Below are positions 21,787 to 34,223 of a DNA stretch of 64,000 nt, piece by piece (the stretch's first letter is position 1; each line of letters opens with the position of its first letter). The stretch lies in contig NC_077243.1 of the NCBI RefSeq assembly GCF_947179165.1, forward strand, positions 10,257,001-10,321,000, read 5' to 3'. The notes below the pieces were generated by a model that was not told where the DNA came from, made no database searches, and saw only the letters and a program-made list of their open reading frames with translations. Made by a program: the position numbers and the translations under genes. The DNA comes from Solanum dulcamara. Its lineage: Eukaryota > Streptophyta > Magnoliopsida > Solanales > Solanaceae.

Positions 21787-24700
21787 ATGGCGGCTTCAGC
21801 TTCTTCAACTATGCTTTTATCTTCAAAATCCTCACGCGCCTCCCTCTCATGGAAAAACCAGCTCGCTTCCACCTCTGCCTTTGGCGTCTCCGGGGTTACC
21901 CTCCCTCGCAGAAGCCACCTTCAGTGTCCTAGGTTCATCGTGTTCTCCATGGACGCCAAGCCTACGGTTCTCGTTGCTGAAAAACTAGGTGAGGCAGGGT
22001 TGAAACTTTTGAAGGAATTCGCTAACGTTGATTGCTCATATAACTTGAGTCCTGAAGAGCTGTGCACTAAGATCTCTCTTTGTGATGCGTTGGTTGTGCG
22101 AAGCGGAACTAAGGTGACCCGTGAGATCTTTGAATCTTCCGGTGGACGGCTGAAAGTTGTTGGACGTGCTGGTGTGGGGATTGATAACGTTGATCTTGCG
22201 GCGGCAACGGAGCATGGATGCCTTGTGGTTAATGCCCCCACTGCTAATACTGTTGCAGCTGCCGAGCATGGGATCGCGCTTCTCACCGCCATGGCTCGAA
22301 ATGTTGCTCAAGCTGATGCTTCTGTTAAAGCTGGTACGCGTTTAACTTTACAAGAGACAGATCTAGAATTTTAAGTCCGGCAAACTACCAACACCCATCA
22401 CAGTGGATGCAATCTTAATTAAATATATATTTTTTAAAACTTTCCACTAAATATATGTAGTTTAAGCCGGAGTCAGTACTGAAATACAAAAGATTGTAAT
22501 TTGACTTAGTTCTTATTCAAGTGAAATGCATGCACATATTCCTTGGTAGTATGTGTTGCAATTTTTTGCGGTAAAGACAACCTTTTTATTTATATTTATT
22601 ACAGTACCTTCTAAAGAGGAGATTTTATCATTTAAAGTGTGTAATTCGAGTTGGGGTAGTTTATATGTGGGATTGGTCTATGAATTTCTTGATTCAAAGA
22701 TAGATATGCTTGATAAGCATGGGAATTGATGAAATAGTTGATGTATTTTGAAGAAACAACTTCATCAATGTTGGTCAACATATCCCTGAAGTGTGTTGAC
22801 AGGAAGACACAGGAGTAAGTAGGAAAAACCTGGAAATCCAGGCTCAAACTCTAGCTACAACACTTGGTCATGTCTTAGTCATCAGGCTTACCTGACACCT
22901 TCCTATTCTTGTGGGATGCATTAGTCAAGGTATGCGCAAGCTGACACTGTCATAAAAGAGATGCATAAAGGATGATCGACAGCTAATTGGTTTTATTATT
23001 TGTTCTGCTGTCAGTTGTAAGGATGATCCAAGCTGTCTTTAGTTTGCTACTTTTTTTCCAGATGTTTATTTGTTTGGAGTAGTTGTCTGAAATATTGTTT
23101 TCCAGGGCTGCTAATGAATTCCCCTGATATACTTGTTGCTTTAGCATTCTGAAAATTCGTATTATGATATGGTTTCCAGGGAAATGGTTGAGGAGCAAAT
23201 ATGTTGGTGTCTCCCTAGTAGGCAAAACACTTGCTGTGATGGGTTTTGGTAAGGTTGGATCAGAAGTTGCAAGGCGAGCTAAGGGGCTTGGCATGCATGT
23301 CATTGCTCATGACCCATATGCCCCTGCTGACCGTGCACGTGCTATTGGAGTGCAGCTTGTGAGCTTTGATGAAGCCCTTGCTTCTGCAGATTTCATCTCA
23401 CTTCACATGCCACTAACCCCTGCTACAAAAAAGATGCTGAATGATGAAACTTTTGCAAAGATGAAAAAGGGTGTACGGATTGTGAATGTTGCTCGTGGGG
23501 GTGTGATTGATGAAGAAGCTTTGGTCAGGGCACTTGATGCAGGCATTGTGGCACAGGTCCTGGCTCTTCATCTTTGAGACACTCGAAACCTATGAATTAC
23601 TATAGTAGTTATTTGTTATGCTATTGTTGTCTCTATATTTCCCTCAACCTTCATGCCTGTTGGAATATCAAGTGTCCAAAAGCCATTCTTAGCTGTCTTC
23701 CACATTTCCTCTCCATTACGGGATTAGACTCTAGAATAGACTTCTTCACTGTCAGTCTATGTAATTTTACTAACATATAAATCCTGTCACAGGCAGCACT
23801 TGATGTTTTCACTGAGGAGCCACCACCAAAGGATAGCAAGTTGATTCAACATGAGAATGTGACTGCAACTCCACATCTTGGTGCTAGTACTACAGAAGCT
23901 CAGGTTTGTGCACGTTACATTCATGTATGCCATACTTTTTCTTCCAGTTCATGCATTTACTGATACTCTTTGAATGATTGTCCAGGAAGGGGTGGCAATT
24001 GAGGTCGCTGAAGCAGTTGTTGGCGCTTTGAAAGGGGAGCTCTCAGCTACTGCTGTCAATGCACCTATGGTTCCTGCTGAGGTACATGCTTTCAGTATTT
24101 ACCAGTTATCACCCTCTATTATTCATATTTCAGACGGGGATTAGATGGCTTGGTGCAGTGCTTAAAATGAACTAGTATGCCCATGTAGGACGTCTTGCAT
24201 TTTTCTAATTAGCCTGTAATCTGCGTTATTGTTGTCGAGTCCTTACGGATATGTAGAGAAGTGCTTTATCCTTTTCCCCCTGTATTTTCTTTAACGGGGG
24301 AGTTGCTAGTTGAATTGATAAAACAAATGTCTGAATTTAATGTTTGCTACCTCTCTCTTGCAGGTGCTATTAGAGCTGAAGCCTTTTGTTGTACTTGCTG
24401 AAAAACTTGGTAGACTTGCTGTCCAGCTAGTTGCCGGTGGAAGTGGTGTGAAATCAGTGAAAGTAACATATGGTTCAGCAAGAGCACCTGATGATCTTGA
24501 TACAAGATTGCTTCGTGCCATGATAACTAAAGGCATGATTGAGCCAATTTCCAGTGTTTTCATTAACTTGGTTAATGCAGATTTCACTGCTAAACAAAGG
24601 GGATTACAGATATCTGAAGAACGACTTCTCCTAGATGGTTCACCAGAAAGTCCAGTTGAGTTCATTCAGGTTCAGATAGCCAATGTAGAATCCAAGTACG

Positions 24701-25035
24701 CCAGTGCTATTTCTGATTCAGGAGAGATTAGAGTGGAGGGTAGAGTTAAGGATGGAGTACCTCATTTGACAAAGGTCGGATCTTTTGAAGTGGATGTGAG
24801 CTTGGAAGGTAGTATCATTCTTTGCAGCCAGGTTGATCAGCCAGGAATGATTGGAAAAGTGGGCAGCGTCTTGGGTGAGGAGAATGTGAACGTCAGCTTC
24901 ATGAGTGTTGGAAGGGTTGCTCCTAGAAAGCAAGCTGTTATGGCTATTGGGGTGGATGAACAACCCAGCAAAGAGTCACTGAAGAGGATTGGGGAAATTC
25001 CTGCCATCCAGGAGTTTGTTTACCTTGGATTATAG
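21787..25035 (+). CDS. PGDH1: D-3-phosphoglycerate dehydrogenase, plastid
   Basis: Five exons, 21787-22333, 23180-23556, 23793-23903, 23986-24081 and 24364-25035, give 600 residues, near the ~600 of plant PGDH. Residues 1-~55 are Ser/Thr/Arg-rich, a plastid transit peptide. Then come the substrate domain ([16 protein letters not shown]..., [11 protein letters not shown]), the Rossmann NAD site GFGKVG (204-209), catalytic Arg288 ([10 protein letters not shown]), Glu317 and His336 (TPHLGAST), an intervening regulatory domain, and a C-terminal ACT domain ([14 protein letters not shown]). The enzyme oxidises 3-phosphoglycerate to 3-phosphohydroxypyruvate with NAD+, the first step of plastid phosphorylated serine synthesis. 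All introns are GT-AG and phases close exactly. It is isolated on the plus strand. The ACT domain implies amino-acid feedback control in the family; that is not visible here. Exons look undamaged. Confidence 0.96.
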
Positions 25036-27165
25036 GGTATGCTATAATTTTTGGGATCTGACTTCTTTATGAAGCCAATTTTGGTGATGTTGGTGTTTAC
25101 AAGTAATTAAGTGTAGGAAAATAAACAACTCGGCTTTGCGATTAGAAGTATTTTTGCTATATTGAGATTTTTTATATGTCATGTTGTATTTCTTTTGGCT
25201 TTAAGAGAATATGAGCATTTCCTTGTTGTGCCCCCTGTTCAAACAACCGTTTGTACTTATTTCATCAGATATGTGCCCGCCCCTCTATAACCAGAGAATT
25301 AACCTGCATTGGGTGAGTAATGCGGAATAAAAGGAACTACCTGTCAAAGTACTAACTAACTGGAAATCAAGCTTTGATGATTAAGATCAATGAAGAGAAG
25401 GAACTTGAGCCTGAGCCGTTGGGAGTGAGATAAGTACTGGAAGATACCCCGATATGGAGCAATGCCGGCAGCATGCCCATAATTTGCGGGAGTCAATGTT
25501 GTTGACTCTGTACAAGAAAAGAATGTAAGTATGTAACCTCAGACAACAAACTGTGGTTCAACACAAACAAGCAACTTCAATTGCAGCAATGAGATCATCT
25601 TATTATTGAGCCATGTTGAGCTCAAGCTAAGAGCGACATACTCACCAACTCCACATCACTTTCAATTTTCAAACCTCATGACGTGAAGGAGAATGTAACG
25701 CCTCATTACTTTTGGACTCTGCTAGGAATTATGTGTGTGTTTGAGATGTAGCAAGTGTTAGGTGTGTGCTTGGGACTAAATTGAGTGGTTGGAATGGTGT
25801 GGATGATTAGAACATGGGTCCCTTGGTAGGGTGTATTAGGCAAAATAATGGTTTTACTTATACAACCCTATTTAATACTACCCCAGTCCCAGACCCCACT
25901 TAGTGAAATTTCACTGGGTATGTTGTTACCCTGTTCAATATTATTCGCATACATTTTTTTAATCACCCCTCCATAGGAGCACCCCTCATGAGCAACCTCT
26001 CTTGTCATACCTCTCTTATTATACATGGAAAACCATGACATTAACAAAACCAGTACCATTTTTATACTTATACACCCTATAACGTACTATTTAGAAACTA
26101 TGCAATCCATGTTATTTTTAATAGAATAAATCAAATAGTAGATAAGAAATAATGTCAGAATAAATAATCCCAACATTACTAATCCTAGTACTATTTGTAT
26201 TCGGACCAAACAACCCCTAAGTGTTGTGTTGAGTGTTTTGCCTGCTGACGAGGTCAAGGGCTGGAAGCCTAGAACCCCTTGCATTAGTGTCTGCTAGCCG
26301 GTTAGCAAGCGAAGATTGAGCGTGTTCGAGGACAAATGCAATTTTTGAAGTCCCCACATCGGTTGTGGGAGGAAAAGTTGGTCTCATTATATAGCCTTGA
26401 GCAATCTTGATTTTTTAACTCAACTTCTGGGTCAGTTGGTCACAAATTTACATGAGACAGAGACATCTAAATTGTAGTAAATGAAATTGCAGGTGTAACT
26501 AATCAATTGGTACTTCAACCTCCATCTTCAAAAAATAACAGATAACTTTTAGTCCGACCAATTAAATCTTCCGGTTTGCCAATTCTGCTGATCGCTTCTG
26601 TGGTTCTTATGAGCAAATCAACCAAACATTTACTGAAAAAGCTTTCAAAATAGAACTGTTGAATGCAGATTTCCTGTGAGTTTTGTACCATTAGAATGTC
26701 TGGTAATGATTAATTGATAATCACCTTCTTGTTGTAGTAGTATTAATAACATTCTTCTTTTGTTTGAGTCAAACAGTTACTACAATACTGCCAATCACAA
26801 TCATAGCCAATCAAAAGCCTATGATTGTGAAGGCGAAGACACCAGCTATCTGACTTCAGTTTCAGGACCACCAAAGCCATTTTTGTGGCATCATGACAAC
26901 AGAAACTACACTTTCAATGCCAACAAAATTTTGTAAGGGGTACAGCTCAAACAAAAGCCAATCATTATTTTCCTCTATCTATAAATCTATTATCACGCTA
27001 AATCAGGTGAAAATTAAAATAAAAAGTAAGAAATGGAACAATCAAGGCATGCACACAGCACAAAATCCCTGTATAATCCATATATCAAGAAGAAAAAATG
27101 TGGCAGGCATAATGTTCCTTCAGGCCTTCCATTTGTCTAAATACCACTGTCGGTCCAGTTTTCTT
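25036..27165. other. Convergent 3' region between PGDH and quinolinate synthase
   Basis: Starts with the PGDH 3' UTR. A TS-SINE-like 3' end lies at about 25870-25933. From about 26050 to 26220 there is a stretch ending ACCAAACAACCCC that resembles a MITE terminus, unresolved. The motif CCCCACATCGGTTGTGGG at about 26350 occurs in many plant repeats. No gene seen. Confidence 0.5.
25870..25933 (+). repeat. TS-SINE/RTE-type 3' end remnant
   Basis: CCCCAGTCCCAGACCCCACT, then a GTGAAATTTCACTGGGTATG stretch, then TTGTTA, match the conserved 3' end of tobacco-type TS SINEs and RTE LINEs, including the TTG-type tail. No more of the element is recognisable. Confidence 0.65.
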
Positions 27166-30100
27166 TTAATTATGAGAGCTTGATCGTCCATTATCACAAG
27201 GTTGAAGTATTTGATTGATGAGCTGCTCTGGTAATCTTTTTGTTGCCTGCAAAAGGGGAGTTCAAGAGAAAACAAATAAGGCTATATCCAACTGACTTCC
27301 TCTTTCAGTGTGCAACTCAAAATGAAGTACTGCAGGATCAAGTAGAATGTCTCTTCATTTGCCCAAGTCAGAGTATCAAATCGTGACTTGGGCAACATGA
27401 AGCATTGTCAGGTTACCTGGATAAACTCATTTTGATGATAAAGATGAGGAAACAAACCTGAAAGTGTCTCATGTGCAGAATAGGCTCACAACCAATATCC
27501 GCAATTTGTTTCCCCTTGGGGGTTTGCAAACTGAAACGCGCTGCCTCATAAGCTGAAAGTTCACCTTTGTTATGGGGCAAGCTGTGGCAAACTCTTAGCA
27601 ACGAGCTAAGCGAGTTCATCTGACAGATAAAGGATGTAATCAAATGAGATTCAATCTTCAGAAAAGAAAAAGATTGTATTTGGTTGCACTTAACAAAGTT
27701 GAAGTTTAACATGTTGCAACAAGTAATTCTATGTCAACAATGCAATATTTGAAAACATATAACACGTAGTAATAGGCCATTCTATGATGACAATGCAACA
27801 TTTGAAGGCACCTAGTTTGGAGCAACCACATATAAAAAGATTGGAAGGAGAGTTAAAATGTTGAAAGATCAGGAAGAGGCTAAACCTTAATCTCACTGAG
27901 AGTCCAATGAGAATGCTTTGAATGAACGTTCATATGGGATTTAAGATCTTTTGTTTTATACAAAGGTAGTCATATGGGATTTAATATCTTAACAGGAGTG
28001 TGCTCCATGCCAAGACAATGCATATTAGGAAGTTTATTTCACCGTGGAAGTTGCTATTTTTGTCATAAAAGTGAGAAGAATGTTTTTTAAATAAAATATC
28101 ACCACACCATCTTAAATAACAAGCATTTTGAAAAAGAAACCTATGTTGGCATTTTTTCTTAGTTGTGCATCTTGCTTTCATCAAAAGGGTTCAAACTGTT
28201 CATTGGTCTACCTTAATTCCAAATATCAAGGGACTTCTCATTATACTCATTCAATAAAGGCATCAATATCATCTGCACAATATCACATGAAGCCCTTATC
28301 GTCACTCCAGGATCGATAATTCACTCATGCCCCCACCCCCACCCTGATTTAAGGAGGAAAAAAGAAGAAAAATTCTGGAATTGCATTATTTCTTAACAGA
28401 AGCGCCAATTGTATCTTGTTTCCCCCAACTATTAGTCTGTTACCCATCTTATGTGTATTTCCCTTTAAGTTTCTTTCGATGACATGCTTCATACTACCTG
28501 GACCAGAGAGAATAATTCCTCCCTTTACTGTTTGTTTATGCTTTAACACTAGGAGTTATATGACATGCATGTTTCATGGCAATGATGGTAACAAGGGGAA
28601 GCAATAACAAGTTTTACAGCTTTTAACAATCAGTTTTAAACAGGGAAGTTTAAGGAAAAACAAATTATCATTATGCTTAAATACTTATTAATTCAAAACT
28701 TTAGCACCTATTACGCATTGAACAAAACTGTTAACGATCTTAATCCCAGCTGAAACTCATTTGTCAGACCCCAAAACTATTTGAAGTTAAAAAAATGAAA
28801 TGACAGAGACATAATAAAGATAATTTTTTTAATAATCAGCAATTGTATTGATAAAAAAGTACCAAGAAGGTACAGCAAAAATATTTACACACAAAAGCAA
28901 AAGTATGTCCCATGAGATAATAAGATATTTCAAGTCTAAGATAGTGCAAAAATAAATCAATCTTCAAGAGATCAAAATGCTGTAGTGTGAGCAGTGATTC
29001 AGCATATACCCCTCCATGTCCTTTCCTTTTTTTTTTTTTAATTCCCCATCTGAAATTTTAATCAGTTCACTTGCAATCACGAATCTTTATATTGCCAGTG
29101 TAGTGTAAGGGTAGTTTTACTTGGAGTAACATGTCATTTATCATCTGTTGCATGTTATCAATCTATGATTGCAATAGAAAGTCACCCTGCATTGTCTTTT
29201 AAGTGAACTATTGCTGTAAAATAATTTAAACTCTTAGTGTATAAAAGTTATGCTCACTTAAGCTTAATAGCTTTAACATGATTTTATATTTCTTTATGTA
29301 CATATAGCTGAGTTTGAAGTTGTTATGCATTATATTGCGTATTTTCATTATGATATGAAGAAAGATACATGTATATAAATGTGTGCGCTAGTATACAATG
29401 TGCTTCCCTAAGTGAGTCCCTCTCACATGGTCATAAATTGTGTATATTACTAAGAGCCCGTTTGGATGAGCTTAAAAAAGTAACTTTTATGTATGAAGTG
29501 CTTTTAGAACTTTAAAGTGCTGAAAGTTATTTTTATAAGTAAGCAGTTGAGTGTTTGGATAAAAATGCTTAAATGAGGAAAATGATGTGAATTTTAGGGT
29601 TAAAAGAATAAAAAGGGTAGTTTGGGAATTTAGTTAAAATATAAAGGATATAAAAGTAATTTCCATGGTCAAAGAAAATGACTTTAAGCACTTAGAAAAA
29701 AAAAAGTTAGGAATCCTAACTTTTCATTTTTTACTGAATTTAAGAACTTTATGGCTTAAAGTTAGCATTAGACAAACACGTTCAAAAGCTAAAAAGGGGC
29801 TTTAAGTTGGTTTTGACCAACTTAAAGCCCATCCAAACGGGCTCTAAATGGATCCGAAGCTCAAAGTTCCAAAGTTTTGTGAAGGTATGTGTTCTACCAT
29901 TGAGAGAACATTTCTTGACCCATATTCTCTGCCTTCACAATCTCCTCTGAACATTTTTTCCTACTCAGATCTAATATGGAGCATTCACCAATCTCTATAA
30001 TGCACCCCATCCATACAAAGGCAATGTGGGATACAAAAATTGTTGACATAATTCTCTAATAATAGTGCAAAAAGAAATCTTCTCTAATATGCATAGGAAT

Positions 30101-33100
30101 AAGAGTGATACTAAAGAACACAAAGAAAGATTTTTGTTTATCTTTTTTGGCAAATATCAAATAATAACAGCTATAAAATGTGACGATTGTCAGTACAAAG
30201 AGGAAAAGCAAGTAATGGATGAAAGACAATCAATGCTAACCTTCATATATGGACAAGAGGCACATCCACCGTGAAGAGAACACCCTTCTCCACTTGCAAC
30301 TCCAGGTATAACATTGACCTTCAAGGAATCCCTCATTTCACCAAAAGTTTGGTCCAGAGACGAACTTGTAGATGTTCTTGTCACTGATTCCGATGAGACA
30401 GGAAAGACAATCTCAACACTAACTTTTCCTCCCTCAGAAGAGCAGTCAACAGAACCGAGTAATTTACGGACTGCAGCCACTATTGAAGTAATCATTCCAG
30501 ACTCTGTTCCTAAAATAAACTGAAGATGTTCATCTATGTTTCTATTCAAGGCCTCTTGTACCCTTTGTTTGATAAAATCTAGTATGTTTTGGGTAGAACC
30601 TACTACTCCCATGCCCCTTTTCTTAGCTTCTATTGCTAGCGAAAACATTTCACCAGGAACTTCAAAGTGTGCAGTAAGGAATGCATCAGAATACATTTCA
30701 TTTATCTTCCCCACAACTTCATGCCCAAAGAGGTGATGAACAATGCATGTCCCATCCTGGAGTGGGGAAGCAACAGAGGCAACAATAGGTTATTCATTAA
30801 CTAAAATGAGGATGCTGAATATCAGATCTGGACACCATCAGACAGTAAATCAAAGCATTATTGATGTTCTCAAATAAAAGCGTTGAGGAGATAAATCTTT
30901 TCCACAAAGTTTACACTTAACAAATGCTTCAACTTAAACTACAGTACAGATTGGCCATTAACACCTAATTCATTTCCCCAAGTGCAAAAGAACTTGAATT
31001 ACAGACAAGTGAGGGTTGCTCAGTTGGTTAAGCACCTCCACCCACGACCGGTAAGTCCTGGGTTCGAGTCACACTGGAGGGGAAGTGTGGAAACACTATA
31101 AAATCCTCCAAAATGGGGGGTAAAAAAAAAATATAAAAAAAAAAAAAGAACTTGAATTACCTGAAAATAATGCAGTCGAGGAAGCAAAGATTTAATGGAA
31201 ATTCTGTTGTGTAAAGGATGTATCTCAGAAATTTCTTCATCAGACATCACGGACATCTGACTGAACAATTCCACAATGTTTGAGCCCATGTAGGTATCAG
31301 GACCATACCACACCTTCAAGTCAGGTACTTCAGCAAATGCCTGGATAGATGTTAGATGAAGCTTCATTAGTTACATAAAAGTATGCCGGCTTTTATCATT
31401 GAAAAGACAAAAATATTATGAAGAACTTGAAACAAGACAAACAATGGAAGCAATTCAACCGACCTGAAGAATAGTTTGCACAACATTAGAGGAAGTACAT
31501 GTTATAGTTGGAACAAGCTCATGGGAAAATGCTTTTGTCTCCAGAGAAGTATTTATGTAGACAACATGCAGAGATGGAGAAGAAACTGAAGCTGTTGTAA
31601 GATAATCCGTGTATGATGGACTGGATGCAGCTTCAGCCAAAGAGCAACCAATGCGTTCATCTGACATCCGATAAACTCCAACCTACACAAAGAAGTATTA
31701 ATGCATGCATAAGATACTTGAGAACACATACAAGATATCATCGAGTACTGTAAATAGATATAATCCATCTAATGGCAGAAACTATCAGTAATAAAAATGA
31801 AGATAATCCCAAAATAACATGGTAAATCCCAAAGGCTTGGAAGATTCAAATATTGACTTTGACCTCTTGTTTTTCTACCTATTTGTTGCCACAGTGCATC
31901 TGGCTGTCCACTTTAAACTAATCATAAAACGTTGCTAAATTAAGCCCTTCCATTGACATGGAATGTTAAGCAGAGGTCATGGCATAAAGTATAAAAAAAA
32001 TTTAAATAACAAGCAACCAGTGGTCGCTCCTCAGTGGGTGTTCATTGTTTCTCCTTCTGGTTAATTATGTTCCACCTGAGAGGAAGCATTTTATATCTAC
32101 AAGGAAGGGGGATATCAAATGTATCTGAGTGGAAACAGATTTGAGTTGCCAAATTTACCTAGAAATGACTCTTCTGATTCATTAACTTCACTGATCAGTA
32201 AGTTGAATAATATTCATTGGTCAAGCCCCCCCCCCCCCCCCCCCCAACACACACAGAGGAAGTGAAATGTTGTTTGTTTAAGCAAAAGTGGATCCAGTAG
32301 TGCCTGAGTTCTTTTTCATAGTCTACCTATTTACTCTTGAAGATATATCATACACGCAATGATATTGGTGGTGTTCAGAGAAAAGATTCCATTTTCATCG
32401 CAGAAAAAACTGGACCTGTATGCCACAAAAAGATTTCAATACCTATCAAACAAGTAGTATACCCTTAGGCCAAGTTGACCAAGCGAGCCTATGGACTTTG
32501 AAGGGATTTTGGATCAAAGAAGATCAACAACATAGGGGATTATGTTCGCAGGAAGATACAAATGGGCAAATTTCAAAGTAGGAATCCGATTAACCAGTGA
32601 AAAGAGCACTTAACATGACAATACATTGTGTATTTATTAGCAGGAGAAACTGTTCTCTGATGGTTTTTTAATGAGGTCTATATTTACTGAAAATCATGGG
32701 CTTTTCTTTGAAAAATTTGCACATCATGTCACAACCGTTTACGAAGAAATCAATTACAATGGTAGTCACAACTGGTTGACCAAGCGAATACAGATCACCT
32801 TAGATGTCAGGTCATAACTACAAAGGACTCATGATATTATAGAACAGTAAACAGAGTAGACGTGTACCTCTGGAAATCCAGCTTGATCAAGAATAGCTCG
32901 CACGTTCTCTGACATGAAATCTACACCTAATACAGTTATAAATTGACATCCAGATTTTGCCATATTGACAGCTGAATCTGCCATGACCAAAGAATCGGAT
33001 ATATGTATATGGGGCCAAAACTTCTGTGCTGCAGTTAGAACACCTTGCACCTCAGGGTCCATGTAAAAATGAGCAACAACTCCAATATTCTTCTCTTTTA

Positions 33101-34223
33101 GCACATTGACAAGTTCTTGGACCCTTGATTCATCAGGAAATAAGAACCTCGCCTGCAATTACACTAGAAACGAACTTAGAACTTTAAAGATCAGGAAGTT
33201 CAAGGTCATTAGTACTAAAGAACAGCATCAAGGTCTAGAATATCAGTATGGTGCCTCACTAAAGTTACTTCTATAACAAACGAAAAACAATAGTCTAGGA
33301 CACAAAACAAATGATGAACAAGTATTTCCTAGTTGCCTCAATATGAGACACTAAAGTTTGAATGTCAAGTCCCATGTGTGTCTTTCTTCTTTTTTTTTCA
33401 TTATAAATAGTTTAGGAATCAGAAAGAGCACCTGGGCTTCAGCATAGCTTCCTTTGGATTGGATACCAGCAGCAGTCACTACCAGAGATGGGAACTGCTC
33501 GCTGTGCGGCTTTCCATCGCGCTCTGCCACCACAGCTCTTGTTCTTTTCTGCATGCTGACCAACACATTATGCCATGTATTCACCCTAGATGCAGATCCT
33601 TTCCCGTTCAACCCGACAACATTGAGAGCATTCAAATCCTCTGTTTTCAACGCCAGCACCTCATCTGGAGCAGCCCCATCAAGCAGCCAAACCAAACACG
33701 CGCAAAACCCTTTGGTTATCTCCGAATCACTGTCAGCCAAAAATGTCATCTTGTCCTCCTCATCTAAACTCACATGCAGCCATACCTGCGCAGTACAACC
33801 CGGAACCCGATTCTCCGTGGTTTTAACCGACGCGTCCATAGAAGGGAGGAGTGCGGCGTAGTGCAATAGACGCTTCACGCGATCGATTGGTTCGACGAGG
33901 GACTGGAATTCCGAAATCAGAAGTTTCAGCTTAGTGGAAGAAGAAGAAGAAGAAACATCCGAATGCGCGTGGGGATGAGATTGGGAAGGAAAAGAAGTTA
34001 CGGCTGAACACGTAAAGGATGAATTTGAGATCTTTATGGAATCAGGGATTGATGGGAACGAAGCTTGTATGCATTTCACGAGGGGTCTAAAGGTCGAGGG
34101 CAGCGTAAAGATAGAGGGTGGTGCTCTTGAAATGGGTTTAGGACTAGAAAATGGACATGGGATTTTCGAAAAGAAGGAAGAAGAAGAAGAAGAAGATTTC
34201 AGGACTAAATTTGCGGCATCCAT
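27166..34223 (-). CDS. QS: Quinolinate synthase, plastid, SufE-NadA fusion
   Basis: Seven exons on minus, 34223-33432, 33152-32868, 31682-31464, 31340-31161, 30756-30241, 27619-27458 and 27246-27166, give 744 residues (about 720 is usual in plants). Residues 1-~95 are a Ser-rich plastid transit region. Exon 1 also encodes a SufE domain with Cys143 in VPGCTAQVW, the sulfur-accepting cysteine of the family. Exons 2-7 encode NadA: VVAHFYMDPEVQG, DSLVMADSA, NTSLETKA, CTSSNVVQ, HFEVPGEM, GTESGM, GCSLHGGCASCPYMK and GCEPILHMRHFQ; cysteines in these blocks bind the [4Fe-4S] cluster. NadA condenses iminoaspartate with dihydroxyacetone phosphate to quinolinate for plastid NAD synthesis; SufE supports the cluster. 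All introns are GT-AG. Intron 4 has a SINE abutting its donor and intron 5 (2.6 kb) a MITE. Confidence 0.96.
29454..29844. mobile_element. PIF/Harbinger-type MITE, copy 1
   Basis: Inverted ends GAGCCCGTTTGGATG and CATCCAAACGGGCTC, flanked by TAA on both sides (29451-29453, 29845-29847), the TWA duplication of PIF/Harbinger elements. It has 391 bases and no coding capacity. It lies in intron 5 of quinolinate synthase. A close relative lies at 51672-52050. Confidence 0.88.
31003..31143 (+). mobile_element. tRNA-derived SINE next to QS splice donor
   Basis: Starts AGACAAGTGAGGGTTGCTCA with an A box (TTGCTCAGTTGG) and B box (GGGTTCGAGTCAC), and ends GGGGGGTAAAAAAAAAA plus a further A-rich tail. 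A 17-bp target duplication AAAAGAACTTGAATTAC flanks it at 30986-31002 and 31144-31160. The right duplication is exactly the first 17 bases of QS intron 4 on the minus strand, so the SINE sits 17 bases from the donor. Confidence 0.9.
32226..32245 (+). repeat. Poly(C) run of about 20
   Basis: An uninterrupted C tract followed by AACACACACA, in intron 2 of quinolinate synthase (poly-G on the transcribed RNA). The exact length may vary, as such tracts are prone to slippage. Confidence 0.8.

Noticed and set aside
31003..31060. tRNA gene
   Set aside because: A and B boxes are present but the cloverleaf is not, and the sequence ends in an A tail with a 17-bp target duplication. It is a SINE.
33454..33861. 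Plus-strand frame of 135 codons
   Set aside because: Shadow of quinolinate synthase exon 1 on the opposite strand.
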